This document shows positions 42,502 to 51,910 of a DNA stretch of 64,000 nucleotides, piece by piece. Source of the DNA: a virus. Position 1 is the first letter of the stretch, and each line of letters starts with the position of its first letter. The notes beneath the pieces are model-generated. The model searched no databases. It was not told the origin of the DNA and was given only the letters and a program-made list of their open reading frames with translations. A program made the position numbers and the translations under genes. The stretch is from the IMG/VR virus record IMGVR_UViG_3300042367_000228, positions 1-64,000 of that record, one strand, 5' to 3'.

Positions 42502-44321
42502 AATCCGTATCTCCCTCTCAAAGCATTAAAGTTTTGTAATACCTCTGCTGCGGATAATGCTAATTTATATACTTTAGCTACTGCAATCTTTCCAAGAAAG
42601 TTAAGTGTTGATGCCGGAGTTGGTCCTAGCATACCGATGTTAAGTTGTGCAGTGGTATTTGTTAGAGATCCAGTTGTTCCGGGTGTTCCGAGAACTGTTC
42701 CGTTGCGGTATAAAATCATATTATAACCATCAAATGTTGCTACTAGATGGCTCCAGTTATTAACAGATAATGTTGAATCTACTGCATCACCTGCCGAACT
42801 TCTACTGCCAGCAGAAAATCTTTCAAATATAAAATATGTAGTAGTAGTTGCACTGCCATTAAAATACAAATTGTAACCATCTCTACCAGATCCCGGATTA
42901 CTTTCTCTACAAATAATACCAAGCCACGCATTTGTGCCTGGATTTGCAGTTGGATAAACCCACGCTTCTAATGTAAATGGTTGTAATCCTAAAAATTGAA
43001 AATCAGTATTTGAAGTTGCAGTAACATAATTAGAACTACCATTAAAACTAAATGTAGTATCACTAGCATAAGTTAAACTAGATGCAGTAAATGTATTAGT
43101 AGTTGACGATGTTCCGGTTGTTGAAGAAAATGGAGTGAGTTTAGGATATGGTTCTAATTGAAATCCACAGAATTGCATAGTTATTCCAGCAATCATTCCA
43201 CCAGTATGAGCTAAGAACATATCAATACCATTACCAGCAGTAATATTACCAGTAACTGAATATCGTTTCCAAGTTGTAGTAAACGTTGGATTAACATCAC
43301 CGGTCATTGCAGAATCTGATCCCAATACAGACTGCCTCCATATCTGCGAATTTCCTATGTTACTTGAACTGCTACCGCTAATTAATCTTGCATAATATGA
43401 GAAAGTATATTTTGCAGTGGTCGGAACAGTATTTGATCTAATAGCAAAAAATTGATATCCGCCAGTTCCTGTATAATACTGTAAGACTCCAGGAGCATTT
43501 ACAGGATTAGCAACACTAGTTTGATAGGTATAAGTTGCCCCTAAATCACTCTTATTGTAGGATAATTCAAAAGAAGAACCATTATATGACGCATAAGGAT
43601 ATGGCATATAATTTTGTGTTTCGTACGGATTAGCCAAATTTAAAATAGCTTGAGTATTAGACCGAGTACCATTGACAAACGGAGTTCTAAATCCATTTAC
43701 TTCAGCTTGTGGATTTCTATATAAAATAAAGCCACTATCTGCTAATCTAGTTGAACTACACGCTCCTGGATACATATAACATCTAACTTGAGGGTTGATT
43801 GAATTAGCAGGAACTTGTACTGTTGCATATTTAGTTTTCCATACACCGACTACTGATATATCGGGATCATAATAACTTGCACCAGTTAAATAGGTCCAAT
43901 TTGGACTCGTTGGTTCATATATTTCAATATTAGCCAAAAAATGCTGGTTTGGTGAAACACCATAATTGACGCAGGTTGGTGAAATATAATAATCAAATGA
44001 AAATGTTACATAACTTCCAGGTGAAATAGTAGGTGATGCTAAATTCATACCATGGTAATGGCAAGCATTTGTTCCTACTGTATATGAATAAACAATGTCT
44101 GATGGTTGAACTGTATAATCGCCATAGGTTCCAGATGTTACTCTTACAAAAGATCCACCGTTGCCTTGAATAGAAAATGTCACATTTCCCGAACCATCAG
44201 GCGTAGGAACTTCATATTGATTAACAATGGGTTGACCTTTAAATGACTTTTTAGTATTGCCCATATCATAATGCAATATTAAGCCATTAGTAACGATAGC
44301 AGGTGCATGAGTTATTGCCAT
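42498..44321 (-). CDS. LamG-domain fibre/adhesin protein (607 aa)
   Basis: It has a mixed beta region at 1-400, including two jelly-roll-like halves (VTFSFDYYISPTC is one strand pattern; YTFSYYARLISGSSSS another), and a C-terminal LamG domain at about 430-600 (PFTLEAWVYPTANPG, NNWSHLVATFDGYNMILYRNG, LGKIAVAKVYKLALSAAEVL). The last 20 residues are nearly identical to those of the 411-aa protein, so the two share a duplicated C-terminal module. A host-glycan binding role is likely. It follows a small zinc-ribbon gene. Confidence 0.75.
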   Translation of the reverse strand: MAITHAPAIVTNGLILHYDMGNTKKSFKGQPIVNQYEVPTPDGSGNVTFSIQGNGGSFVRVTSGTYGDYTVQPSDIVYSYTVGTNACHYHGMNLASPTISPGSYVTFSFDYYISPTCVNYGVSPNQHFLANIEIYEPTSPNWTYLTGASYYDPDISVVGVWKTKYATVQVPANSINPQVRCYMYPGACSSTRLADSGFILYRNPQAEVNGFRTPFVNGTRSNTQAILNLANPYETQNYMPYPYASYNGSSFELSYNKSDLGATYTYQTSVANPVNAPGVLQYYTGTGGYQFFAIRSNTVPTTAKYTFSYYARLISGSSSSNIGNSQIWRQSVLGSDSAMTGDVNPTFTTTWKRYSVTGNITAGNGIDMFLAHTGGMIAGITMQFCGFQLEPYPKLTPFSSTTGTSSTTNTFTASSLTYASDTTFSFNGSSNYVTATSNTDFQFLGLQPFTLEAWVYPTANPGTNAWLGIICRESNPGSGRDGYNLYFNGSATTTTYFIFERFSAGSRSSAGDAVDSTLSVNNWSHLVATFDGYNMILYRNGTVLGTPGTTGSLTNTTAQLNIGMLGPTPASTLNFLGKIAVAKVYKLALSAAEVLQNFNALRGRYGL

Positions 44322-44322
44322 A

Positions 44323-44523
44323 TTACCATTTTCCTATTGGACAAGATTTTACTTTAAGTGTTAAAAGTATAGCAATTGAACAATTACATTCGGAACACAT
44401 TGGTATAAAATGCTCATTAGAGTCTACGCGTTCACATATACTACAGAAACTATTTCTTTTCTGGAGTTCTTCTTCTGAACAATTTAAGTCTAATTCTTTA
44501 ATCTCGTTTATAACTTCATCCAT
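44323..44523 (-). CDS. Small zinc-ribbon protein (66 aa)
   Basis: This 66-aa protein has paired cysteines: C15, CSICERVDS at 27-30, then CSECNC at 43-48 and C61 near the end (CPIGKW). This fits a small zinc ribbon; I recall similar short proteins ending CPxGKW in cyanophage genomes. It lies in the 200-base gap between two fibre genes, its start 3 bases after the upstream stop. It may help fold or assemble a fibre, or regulate; neither is shown. Confidence 0.65.
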   Translation of the reverse strand: MDEVINEIKELDLNCSEEELQKRNSFCSICERVDSNEHFIPMCSECNCSIAILLTLKVKSCPIGKW

Positions 44524-44525
44524 AA

Positions 44526-47500
44526 TTAAAATTCCACAATTAATTTTTCAACATCTTTACGTTCTGCAAATACAGTGTAGAAACAGTTGATATTATCTCC
44601 GCCTACAATTACTGTATTATCTACAATATCTTCAACCCATAAATCTTGTGATTTACCAATAGCAGTTAAGTTTACTGTAATAGTATCTTCATTAACTAAT
44701 CCAATCCAGTAATCTGGTAATTCTATAACATTAGAATCTTTTAATCTACCACGAACATAAACACCATTTTCTGGTCCCTCTAAACTACCATAACGCAGTT
44801 TCATATCTGGTTTAGTTGGATGGTCAATTACGAATGATTTAGTAGTAGCAGCAAATGAACCGTTTACTTGAAGTTTGTAACCAGAATTTACAGTTCCGTT
44901 ACCAATAGTAAGGTTGCCGTTTTGGATGTACATATTAGTTGCAGTAGTATTATTACCAACTACAACGGAACCAGCATTATTCCAATGCAAATAAGTATCT
45001 GATGTTGCGTCTGGATGAATATGTACAGCAGTTGAATACCCGCCAGCTACTCTAAATGAATTTGATGAGTCTATTGCAATAAGATTAGTAGCAGTTCCAT
45101 TTGCCATCTTTTGTTTGATAGCAAAATTATTCTCAAGTAATAGATTACCATTAACGTGCAATTTTTCACTCGGACTAGATGTTCCGATACCAACATTACC
45201 AGCAGAATCAATACGTATGCGTTCAGTTGCCGAGTTGCCCGCAGCAAACACCATGATTCCAGTATCGGATACTGCAATTCTACCTTGCTCACCGTTAGTT
45301 GCATTACCAAAGAACATGTATGCATTATTAGTACCACTGCTAATTGCATGAAATCCAGCATAACCAGAACCACTTTCAGATTTTATAATAGTATCGGCAG
45401 ATGCATTTCTAACATGTAACAATGCAGATGGGCTAGACGTTCCAATACCAAGTTTTCCAGTATTATCCAACACCATTCTAGTAGCAATGCCACTATTACT
45501 AGTTCCCCAAGTATGTGTTCCTATCCCTGAAATTTTATAAAATGATCCCCAACTAGTTCCCGCACCTTGACCATATACTGAACCTGCTTCAAATACAGTT
45601 GATGTATCTGCAGCCCATCTATTACCAACAACTAATCCATTATAAGTAGTAGCATCATTTGCTTGATATATTTTAGCTGCCCAAGTTCCAGTTGGTTCTA
45701 ACAGGACTGCGTTTGTGCCATTTTGAACATGTAGTTTAGCAGTTGGAGTTGATTGTCCAATACCAACATTACCGCTAGAATCAATACGCATACGCTCTGT
45801 GTCGGTTGTCATAAAGACAATCGGCTTTGCAGCTACTGTTTTTAGTCTTAATGAATCACTATTTGTGTCTGATGAAATAACAAATTCTTTTTCATTTCCA
45901 GATTGACTTACACCAGTAAGTCTATTTCCCGTACTATCTCCTGTATAGCTAACATACTGTGTTGGCACTCCAAATCTTGTTAGTCGTGTTTCTCCAGCAA
46001 CTTGTAAAGGAACTGCTGGAGCTGTAGTACCAATACCAACATTACCTGTTGTAGTAATCCGCATCCATTCATTAATAGCAAATATGTCTGTAAACAGTAA
46101 TGGAGCAGCTGACGCACTAGTATGATCATTACCAGATTGTATGTAATTTTTACCGTTTGCGTTTACAAATCTAATTACAGAATTAGCGTCTTGAATTGAC
46201 TGGGAAGTACCAGCTGGTGTATATACATGTAATTTTTCAAGTGGACTAGTTGTTCCAATACCAACATTACCTGTAGATTTAATTGTCATCGCAGTTGATA
46301 ATGTAGTACCGGTCTGTGTTTGAAAATCGATTCTACCGCGAGCATCAGCTGCACTAAATGCATTATCAGCAGTAAAATAGATTCGAGCTACATCATTCAT
46401 TCCAATGCCATCCCAACCCCATCCAGTTAAACACCCTAGCGCATCGTCAGTTTGTACTGCAAGTTTTGTTGCCTCAGTACCTCTACTTCTAAACAGTTCT
46501 AATACACTAAATCCACCATTATCAGCAGTACCTGCTAAATTGCCTGAATAATGAAATGCGTCAAATCCTGCCCATTTAGGTGTTTCTGAACTTGAATTGA
46601 TTGATCGTATTTTAGTAGATGTATCAACTGCGCGTGTTTCCATTGCAGAATTATAAACATAAAACCCGGTATTATTAAGGCGCACACGCTCAACACCGTT
46701 AAACGTCCAGTTTCTATAAAGAACACCTAGACCTAAATCATCTTGGTAATATGGGCTGCCATTTGCATCACGCAATGCTGATATAGAATATGAATTTGCA
46801 GTTCCGCCAATCATTCTTAATGATACAGCTGCCAACGCACCAACTGTTGAATTTCCAATGCCTAATATAGTTTCAGCGTTTTGTGCTTTTGCTACTACTA
46901 ATCTTGCAGCATTTGAATACCAGTTAGAGGGAGACGAAGTACCAATTCCGAGATTGCCGCTGCTATCTAATCGCATTGCTTCAGCAATTGATTGCGGCGA
47001 AGTATTTGTTTGGCCAGTACCCCAAGCTATACCGCCTGTATTTCCGTTACCGTTAAATTGCTGCCATGCCATCCAAGTAGCATCAATTTTTTGCTGCAAT
47101 CGCGTACCAACTGTAGTCCAGTCTGTGCCAGCTGCATCTCTAAAATGTGAGATATCAAATAATCCAACGTTGCCGGAATATGTACTAGAAAATCTTGCGG
47201 ATATTTCTTGACTACCTAGTGTGCCACCTAATGCTGGATTATTTGCTTGAAAACCAATATTACTAACCCATCTATTTTCAGCAAATGTCCAGTATAATGT
47301 CTTATCAGCTGCAGCTTTAATAGTAATACCAGCACCATTTGCAGTTATGTCACTATTCCCAGTAGAGGTAATATTAGTAACAGTACCTGCAGTTGGCGTA
47401 GTTCCACCAGTTACAGTGTACGTGATACTTGTTGAACTAACAATAGATGCAACAACAACTGACGAAGGTGATCCGCCATATAATGTTCCAGTACCAGCTG

Positions 47501-48152
47501 TTGCAGAAATAGACACTCCTGTAATTAGATTAGCAGTAGTTGTCATATTTGTGATAGTAGCAGTCCATGGTCCAGTTCCGGTAATAGAACCAACTGTACC
47601 AGTAGTACTTATTGTTCCTGATGTAACTGAACCAAGTTCGATATTTTTATCATCAACGGATACTGTTGAAGAATTAATTGTAGTTGTAGTACCATTAACT
47701 GTTAAGTTACCTGTAATAGTTGCACTACCACCAACGTTTAAGTTTTCTACAATGCCAACTCCACCTGCAACTTGCAAAGCACCAGATGTAGTAGTAGTTG
47801 ACGTAGTAGTACTTGAAATTGATACTGCTGCAGATCGTAGTTCTAATGTAGTACCAGATCCAGTACGCACCATTACTTTTTTACCAGGAGCAATACCAAC
47901 AACTAAAACCCTGTTATCACCCGGAGCATATGACAATCCTGTAATATTAGTAGAATTCGAAGTAACAAAAATCGGTTGATCGTCAATACTAGTTGCATCT
48001 ACTGTATAGTTTGTGTTAAAATATGGTGTTGTAATATTTGGACTAGTAGACAATACAACAGAACCGGAACCAGTTGATGTAGTAGTTCCGGTACCTCCTG
48101 CTGCAACGGTTAATGTTCCGCTTTTTAAATAATTTGAAAAGTTAATTGACAT
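44526..48152 (-). CDS. Long tail fibre protein with repetitive beta modules (1,208 aa)
   Basis: The N-terminus has the fibre pattern TTTTSGALQVAGGVGIVENLNVGGSATITGN-type repeats common in T4-like cyanophages. Many GNVGIGTSSPxxxLHV units (seen as GNVGIGTTSPLEKLHV, GNVGIGTSSPSEKLHV) run between about 390 and 1,050. The last 115 residues (PDMKLRYGSLEGPENGVYVRG, IELPDYWIGLV, FAERKDVEKLIVEF) form a conserved terminal domain shared with other large phage and bacterial fibre proteins, related in place to intramolecular chaperone ends. It is probably a distal or side tail fibre. A GATAAATA motif lies 21 bases before the ATG. Confidence 0.85.
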   Translation of the reverse strand: MSINFSNYLKSGTLTVAAGGTGTTTSTGSGSVVLSTSPNITTPYFNTNYTVDATSIDDQPIFVTSNSTNITGLSYAPGDNRVLVVGIAPGKKVMVRTGSGTTLELRSAAVSISSTTTSTTTTSGALQVAGGVGIVENLNVGGSATITGNLTVNGTTTTINSSTVSVDDKNIELGSVTSGTISTTGTVGSITGTGPWTATITNMTTTANLITGVSISATAGTGTLYGGSPSSVVVASIVSSTSITYTVTGGTTPTAGTVTNITSTGNSDITANGAGITIKAAADKTLYWTFAENRWVSNIGFQANNPALGGTLGSQEISARFSSTYSGNVGLFDISHFRDAAGTDWTTVGTRLQQKIDATWMAWQQFNGNGNTGGIAWGTGQTNTSPQSIAEAMRLDSSGNLGIGTSSPSNWYSNAARLVVAKAQNAETILGIGNSTVGALAAVSLRMIGGTANSYSISALRDANGSPYYQDDLGLGVLYRNWTFNGVERVRLNNTGFYVYNSAMETRAVDTSTKIRSINSSSETPKWAGFDAFHYSGNLAGTADNGGFSVLELFRSRGTEATKLAVQTDDALGCLTGWGWDGIGMNDVARIYFTADNAFSAADARGRIDFQTQTGTTLSTAMTIKSTGNVGIGTTSPLEKLHVYTPAGTSQSIQDANSVIRFVNANGKNYIQSGNDHTSASAAPLLFTDIFAINEWMRITTTGNVGIGTTAPAVPLQVAGETRLTRFGVPTQYVSYTGDSTGNRLTGVSQSGNEKEFVISSDTNSDSLRLKTVAAKPIVFMTTDTERMRIDSSGNVGIGQSTPTAKLHVQNGTNAVLLEPTGTWAAKIYQANDATTYNGLVVGNRWAADTSTVFEAGSVYGQGAGTSWGSFYKISGIGTHTWGTSNSGIATRMVLDNTGKLGIGTSSPSALLHVRNASADTIIKSESGSGYAGFHAISSGTNNAYMFFGNATNGEQGRIAVSDTGIMVFAAGNSATERIRIDSAGNVGIGTSSPSEKLHVNGNLLLENNFAIKQKMANGTATNLIAIDSSNSFRVAGGYSTAVHIHPDATSDTYLHWNNAGSVVVGNNTTATNMYIQNGNLTIGNGTVNSGYKLQVNGSFAATTKSFVIDHPTKPDMKLRYGSLEGPENGVYVRGRLKDSNVIELPDYWIGLVNEDTITVNLTAIGKSQDLWVEDIVDNTVIVGGDNINCFYTVFAERKDVEKLIVEF

Positions 48153-48172
48153 TTAGAAATTCCTATATCGTA

Positions 48173-48180
48173 TATTTATC
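48173..48180 (-). promoter_or_regulatory. GATAAATA late-promoter-like motif before the long fibre
   Basis: Minus-strand GATAAATA, 21 bases before ATG 48152 and just after the stop of the APS-kinase-like gene. It separates late fibre genes from the modification cassette. Confidence 0.5.
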
Positions 48181-48182
48181 GT

Positions 48183-48593
48183 CTATGAACGATTCAATAT
48201 TTGATGTTTAATTTGAGTTGACCAGTACACAGCGTGTTTACTTTCAATTCTAATATCATATTTAATAGGTTTTTCAAATATAAGGTTTGTATCGTTATAC
48301 TTACTTTGATTTATAGTGTCAACAAATACTGTAAAATCTGCATTAAATATTTTTCTAATTTCTTCAGTTGGTGCAACAAAATCACATATTACATATTTAG
48401 CGTTGGATTGTTCAGCTAATTGTTTCATTCTATTACACTGTCGCAGTCTTCCCTGATCGCTAAAATCCCAATCATTATACTGTTTTCTAATTTCATCGGC
48501 ATTAAACCATTCTAAATTTGGTAAAATTTTAATTAATTCATTTGCTAATGTTGTTTTACCTGAACCAGGTAATCCTAATATAAGTATTTTCAT
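48183..48593 (-). CDS. APS kinase-like P-loop kinase
   Basis: APS kinase (CysC) phosphorylates adenylylsulfate to PAPS, the sulfate donor of sulfotransferases. The 136-aa protein has the P-loop GLPGSGKTT at 7-15, then WFNADEIRKQYNDWDFSDQGR and VICDFVAPTEEIRKIF, in the order of the CysC family, where ADxxR and FVAPTxExR are the substrate region. It is shorter than cellular CysC (about 200 aa), and the usual DGD is changed to NAD, so it could also be another P-loop small-molecule kinase. It closes the modification cassette that includes a sulfotransferase, which supports the PAPS role. Confidence 0.65.
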   Translation of the reverse strand: MKILILGLPGSGKTTLANELIKILPNLEWFNADEIRKQYNDWDFSDQGRLRQCNRMKQLAEQSNAKYVICDFVAPTEEIRKIFNADFTVFVDTINQSKYNDTNLIFEKPIKYDIRIESKHAVYWSTQIKHQILNRS

Positions 48594-49099
48594 TATTCAA
48601 GTAAAACAGTATTTAATAAGAATAACTGAGTTAATTTATTTGGATCCAATGAATACCAAATCCACGGTCTAATATAAATGTAATCATTCTTTTTCAATTT
48701 AATAGTATTAACTGTTAACCATTTACTAGCATCATAACAATTATCAACAATAAATTCATCTAAGTTATCTATAACATCAAACACAGTCTTTACAGTATCT
48801 TGTTCATAAATAGTTAAAAGAGTATCTTCCATTGCAACTATAACTAACCACATCGAATGTTGAAAAAACTGTTCTACATGGATTATATCAGATGATTTTC
48901 TAAAAATACCAGTACCTTGTTGTATAGTAATATTAGAATTAATTTCGTGTTTAAAATAATCTTCTAAATCAGCCGGAACGTAATTAAAGTTGATAATTTC
49001 TTCACCAAATATTGCACCCTCAAACTCCATTGAAGACATTAACATGTGCAATTGATCTATGTTATTATACAAGCCAGAACAATGAATAAAATTTTGCAT
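48593..49099 (-). CDS. Hypothetical protein in the glycan cassette (168 aa)
   Basis: No family was recognised. The C-terminal half reads as strand-turn-strand pairs (MWLVIVAMEDTLLTIYEQD, LKKNDYIYIRPWIWYSLDP) that may form a cupin-like barrel, but the usual His/Glu metal site is not clear. The N-terminal half includes CSGLYNNIDQLHMLMSSMEFE. It is translated between the multifunctional glycosyltransferase and the APS-kinase-like gene, sharing one base with the latter's start. A small-molecule or sugar-related role is a guess from place. Confidence 0.55.
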   Translation of the reverse strand: MQNFIHCSGLYNNIDQLHMLMSSMEFEGAIFGEEIINFNYVPADLEDYFKHEINSNITIQQGTGIFRKSSDIIHVEQFFQHSMWLVIVAMEDTLLTIYEQDTVKTVFDVIDNLDEFIVDNCYDASKWLTVNTIKLKKNDYIYIRPWIWYSLDPNKLTQLFLLNTVLLE

Positions 49100-49103
49100 A
49101 TTT

Positions 49104-51908
49104 TTACCTTTTGTATGTACTTAAATATTTAAAAAAGAAGTCTCTTTCAGTTTCTTCATCTAGCACATAAAAATCAATAACCTCGCCATTAACATTTTGA
49201 AATGCTAATTTTTCTGGTAATTTACCTTTATACGCGATATTATTGATAGCGCAATAACTATAAAAATGTTGCACTACACCTAAAGATAATCTGATAGTCC
49301 AATCATCGCCGCAATTTTTTAATTCTTTATGCCACATCTCCATTCCGCGTTCAAGCCAAGTAAAGTCAGGTTTTGGATGATCTGTTATAAATTTACTCCA
49401 ATAATCAACTAAGATATAATGTTTAGCAAAAACTCTATCTGGATATGTTCTAACATTTTTATAAATTAAATCAGAATTTCTACCTATAGATTTTCTTTTT
49501 AATAATTCATGATTAGCTAAACCATAATGTAAAATCCAAGCATAATCTTGCCAAAACATTTTACCTAAAAAATGCTCACCGTCTTTAGATGGATATTCAT
49601 GCACAACACCAGTAAATCTAATTTTACCTCGTTTAAATAATCTATCGTGCATAACATCAACATTAATACCCATTTTATGGGAATCAAGTGACATGCATTG
49701 TTTTTGTTTCAACAACATACCATCATAGTAATCGCTGGTAATATACTTAAATAAATTTTTCCAACTTTCAACTTGTTCATCAGCATCAATCCAAAAAATA
49801 TAATCTCCAGATGCTTGATCAATAGAATAATTTCTAGCTCTAGAAAAATTACCTAATCCATCTTCTTCTAACCATTCTAAATCATAAATTTTATCTGTAT
49901 ATTTTTCGGCAATTCGTTTAGTGTCATCAGTAGAACCAGTATCAACAATAATAATTTCATCTACAAATCCATTTAACGATTTTAAACAACGAGAAATATT
50001 ATCTTCTTCATTTCTAACAATCATACAAGCAGAAATAGATTTATATGGTCTAGTTTTTATCCATTTTTCATTATAATCAATTTCACCAAATTCAATATTA
50101 TCGCCTTTAGAAGAATTAAACCAAAACGAAATATTGCTACAAGGTTCGTTTCTTCTACCCACCACACTAGAAGATGAATGAATTAACGTAAAATCTACGT
50201 TTTTTAATAATTGTTTAATATCAGATCTTTCAAAATGATGAACATGATTAAGTTCTACTTTATTCATTATCATATTATCCCACGGTCCTGTTGGAGTAGT
50301 AAAATAAAATAACGTATCAAGTTGAGCTAATTTAGTTACTGTATTAAGAAATTCTTTAGTATCCTCAATATGTTCCATTACCTCACCAAGAATAACTACA
50401 TCAGGTTTAATATCATAATTCAAAATATTAAACACAGAATCACAAATAAATTTTAATTGAGGATATTTAGATTTATATCGTTTTTCAACAAAATCTAACA
50501 CAGGTTTATAAGTATCAACTAATGTCATTTCTGAAATATTAAGAGAAAATCGTGTTAGTAATGGCAATGATAATATACCATCATTACTTCCTATGTCAAC
50601 AATTTTTAATTTTTTACTAGGAGCTTTTTTAATAATATCATCAACTAAATTTATTAGATGAGTACCTCTTTCATCTAACATAAAATCTTCGTCTGAGTTA
50701 TAATCTTCTCTAACTAATACAACATTTTTATTGTAATAATCAGCATTATCTAACAATTTTCTATATTTTTCATCTCCTGTTAATTTATAAGCAGCTACTA
50801 TATCTGAATTATAAACTAACTGGTCTAAAATTTTAGATTTATATTTTTCAAATCTTTTATTAAACATAGAATCAATTTCTCTGTTCCAAGATTTGGCTAC
50901 GTTTTGCCAAGAATATTTTTCAATATCTACTCGCGCCTTATCTACAGCTTGATCATACAAATCTTTATCTTGATATTTTTTTACTAATGATAAAAATTCA
51001 TCAAAATATTCTTGTGTATCGTATTTTGATTTAACTGTAGTTTGAGATTTAACAGTTTCTGATAATGCAAAATTATGTGTAGCAATAATCATACATTCAT
51101 TATATTGAGCTTCAATAGCATTAATACAACTAATTTCAGGAAAATCTGTTGGATATAGCATGTATGCGCAATTAGAAAGTAATTCATAATATTCGCGTTT
51201 AGGTAAATTACCTATCATTTTAACATTAGTTGAATACTCTAATAATTCTTCAACCTCATTATAAATTTTTTGAACTTCTTCCGGAGTTCCTAGTGTATGC
51301 TCATATCCGCATAAATGTAATATTGCATCAGGATTAATATCTAACACTTCTGGCCATATTTTTTCAAGTAGATATTTCAATCCTCGTTCGGGTCTAGAAG
51401 CATAGATATAATTATTTTTCTTTTCTTCAAATGATTTTTTTGTTGTTATAATTGACTGATCATAACCATTAGAAGTTTTCCAAATATAATTAGTTGGTTC
51501 AATAGTATAATTGTTAACAAATAACGATTTATGATATTCACTTAAACAAAATACTCTATCTGCTACGCCCATAGCATCACGAAAATTATTAGAATCAATA
51601 TCATGACACCAAAGAACGTTAAGTTTTGAATCTAATGGAACTGCTAGAAAATCTGTAAATCTACTTACAATTACAACATCAAATTGAGAAATATCATCTG
51701 CCATATATTTTTCTAATGGTCGATACTCAACATTATCATAAATTCCAGGTTTATCGCATTTACAATAAACTGTTACTTCATGACCTAAGGCTGCAGTTTC
51801 TTTAGCCATATAGATCAAGGCTGATTCTGACCCACCTAACGCTTTTTCGTAAACTGAATTACCATTAAATTCTAATCCAGCAGTTACAAAACAAATACTT
51901 TTATTCAT
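49104..51908 (-). CDS. Three-domain glycosyltransferase-methyltransferase-glycosyltransferase (934 aa)
   Basis: One polypeptide with three modules. Residues 1-345 look like a GT-B (GT1/GT4) glycosyltransferase (GGSESALIYMAKETAALGHEV, then YIYASRPERGLKYLLEKIW, and EISCINAIEAQYN as the nucleotide-sugar site). Residues about 432-585 hold a class I methyltransferase (KIVDIGSNDG at 435-443, VILGEVMEHIEDT). Residues about 624-870 are a GT2 (GT-A) transferase (SACMIVRNEEDNI, IIVDTGSTDD, WIDADEQ with DxD-like DAD at 708-710). It is likely a cytoplasmic enzyme that builds and methylates a short glycan. It sits in the middle of the cassette. Confidence 0.85.
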   Translation of the reverse strand: MNKSICFVTAGLEFNGNSVYEKALGGSESALIYMAKETAALGHEVTVYCKCDKPGIYDNVEYRPLEKYMADDISQFDVVIVSRFTDFLAVPLDSKLNVLWCHDIDSNNFRDAMGVADRVFCLSEYHKSLFVNNYTIEPTNYIWKTSNGYDQSIITTKKSFEEKKNNYIYASRPERGLKYLLEKIWPEVLDINPDAILHLCGYEHTLGTPEEVQKIYNEVEELLEYSTNVKMIGNLPKREYYELLSNCAYMLYPTDFPEISCINAIEAQYNECMIIATHNFALSETVKSQTTVKSKYDTQEYFDEFLSLVKKYQDKDLYDQAVDKARVDIEKYSWQNVAKSWNREIDSMFNKRFEKYKSKILDQLVYNSDIVAAYKLTGDEKYRKLLDNADYYNKNVVLVREDYNSDEDFMLDERGTHLINLVDDIIKKAPSKKLKIVDIGSNDGILSLPLLTRFSLNISEMTLVDTYKPVLDFVEKRYKSKYPQLKFICDSVFNILNYDIKPDVVILGEVMEHIEDTKEFLNTVTKLAQLDTLFYFTTPTGPWDNMIMNKVELNHVHHFERSDIKQLLKNVDFTLIHSSSSVVGRRNEPCSNISFWFNSSKGDNIEFGEIDYNEKWIKTRPYKSISACMIVRNEEDNISRCLKSLNGFVDEIIIVDTGSTDDTKRIAEKYTDKIYDLEWLEEDGLGNFSRARNYSIDQASGDYIFWIDADEQVESWKNLFKYITSDYYDGMLLKQKQCMSLDSHKMGINVDVMHDRLFKRGKIRFTGVVHEYPSKDGEHFLGKMFWQDYAWILHYGLANHELLKRKSIGRNSDLIYKNVRTYPDRVFAKHYILVDYWSKFITDHPKPDFTWLERGMEMWHKELKNCGDDWTIRLSLGVVQHFYSYCAINNIAYKGKLPEKLAFQNVNGEVIDFYVLDEETERDFFFKYLSTYKR

Positions 51909-51910
51909 AA

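Noticed and set aside
47347-47979. Plus-strand 210-aa Val/Pro-rich frame opposite the long fibre
   Set aside because: It mirrors Thr/Gly-rich fibre repeats, has no ribosome site and is on the wrong strand for the operon.
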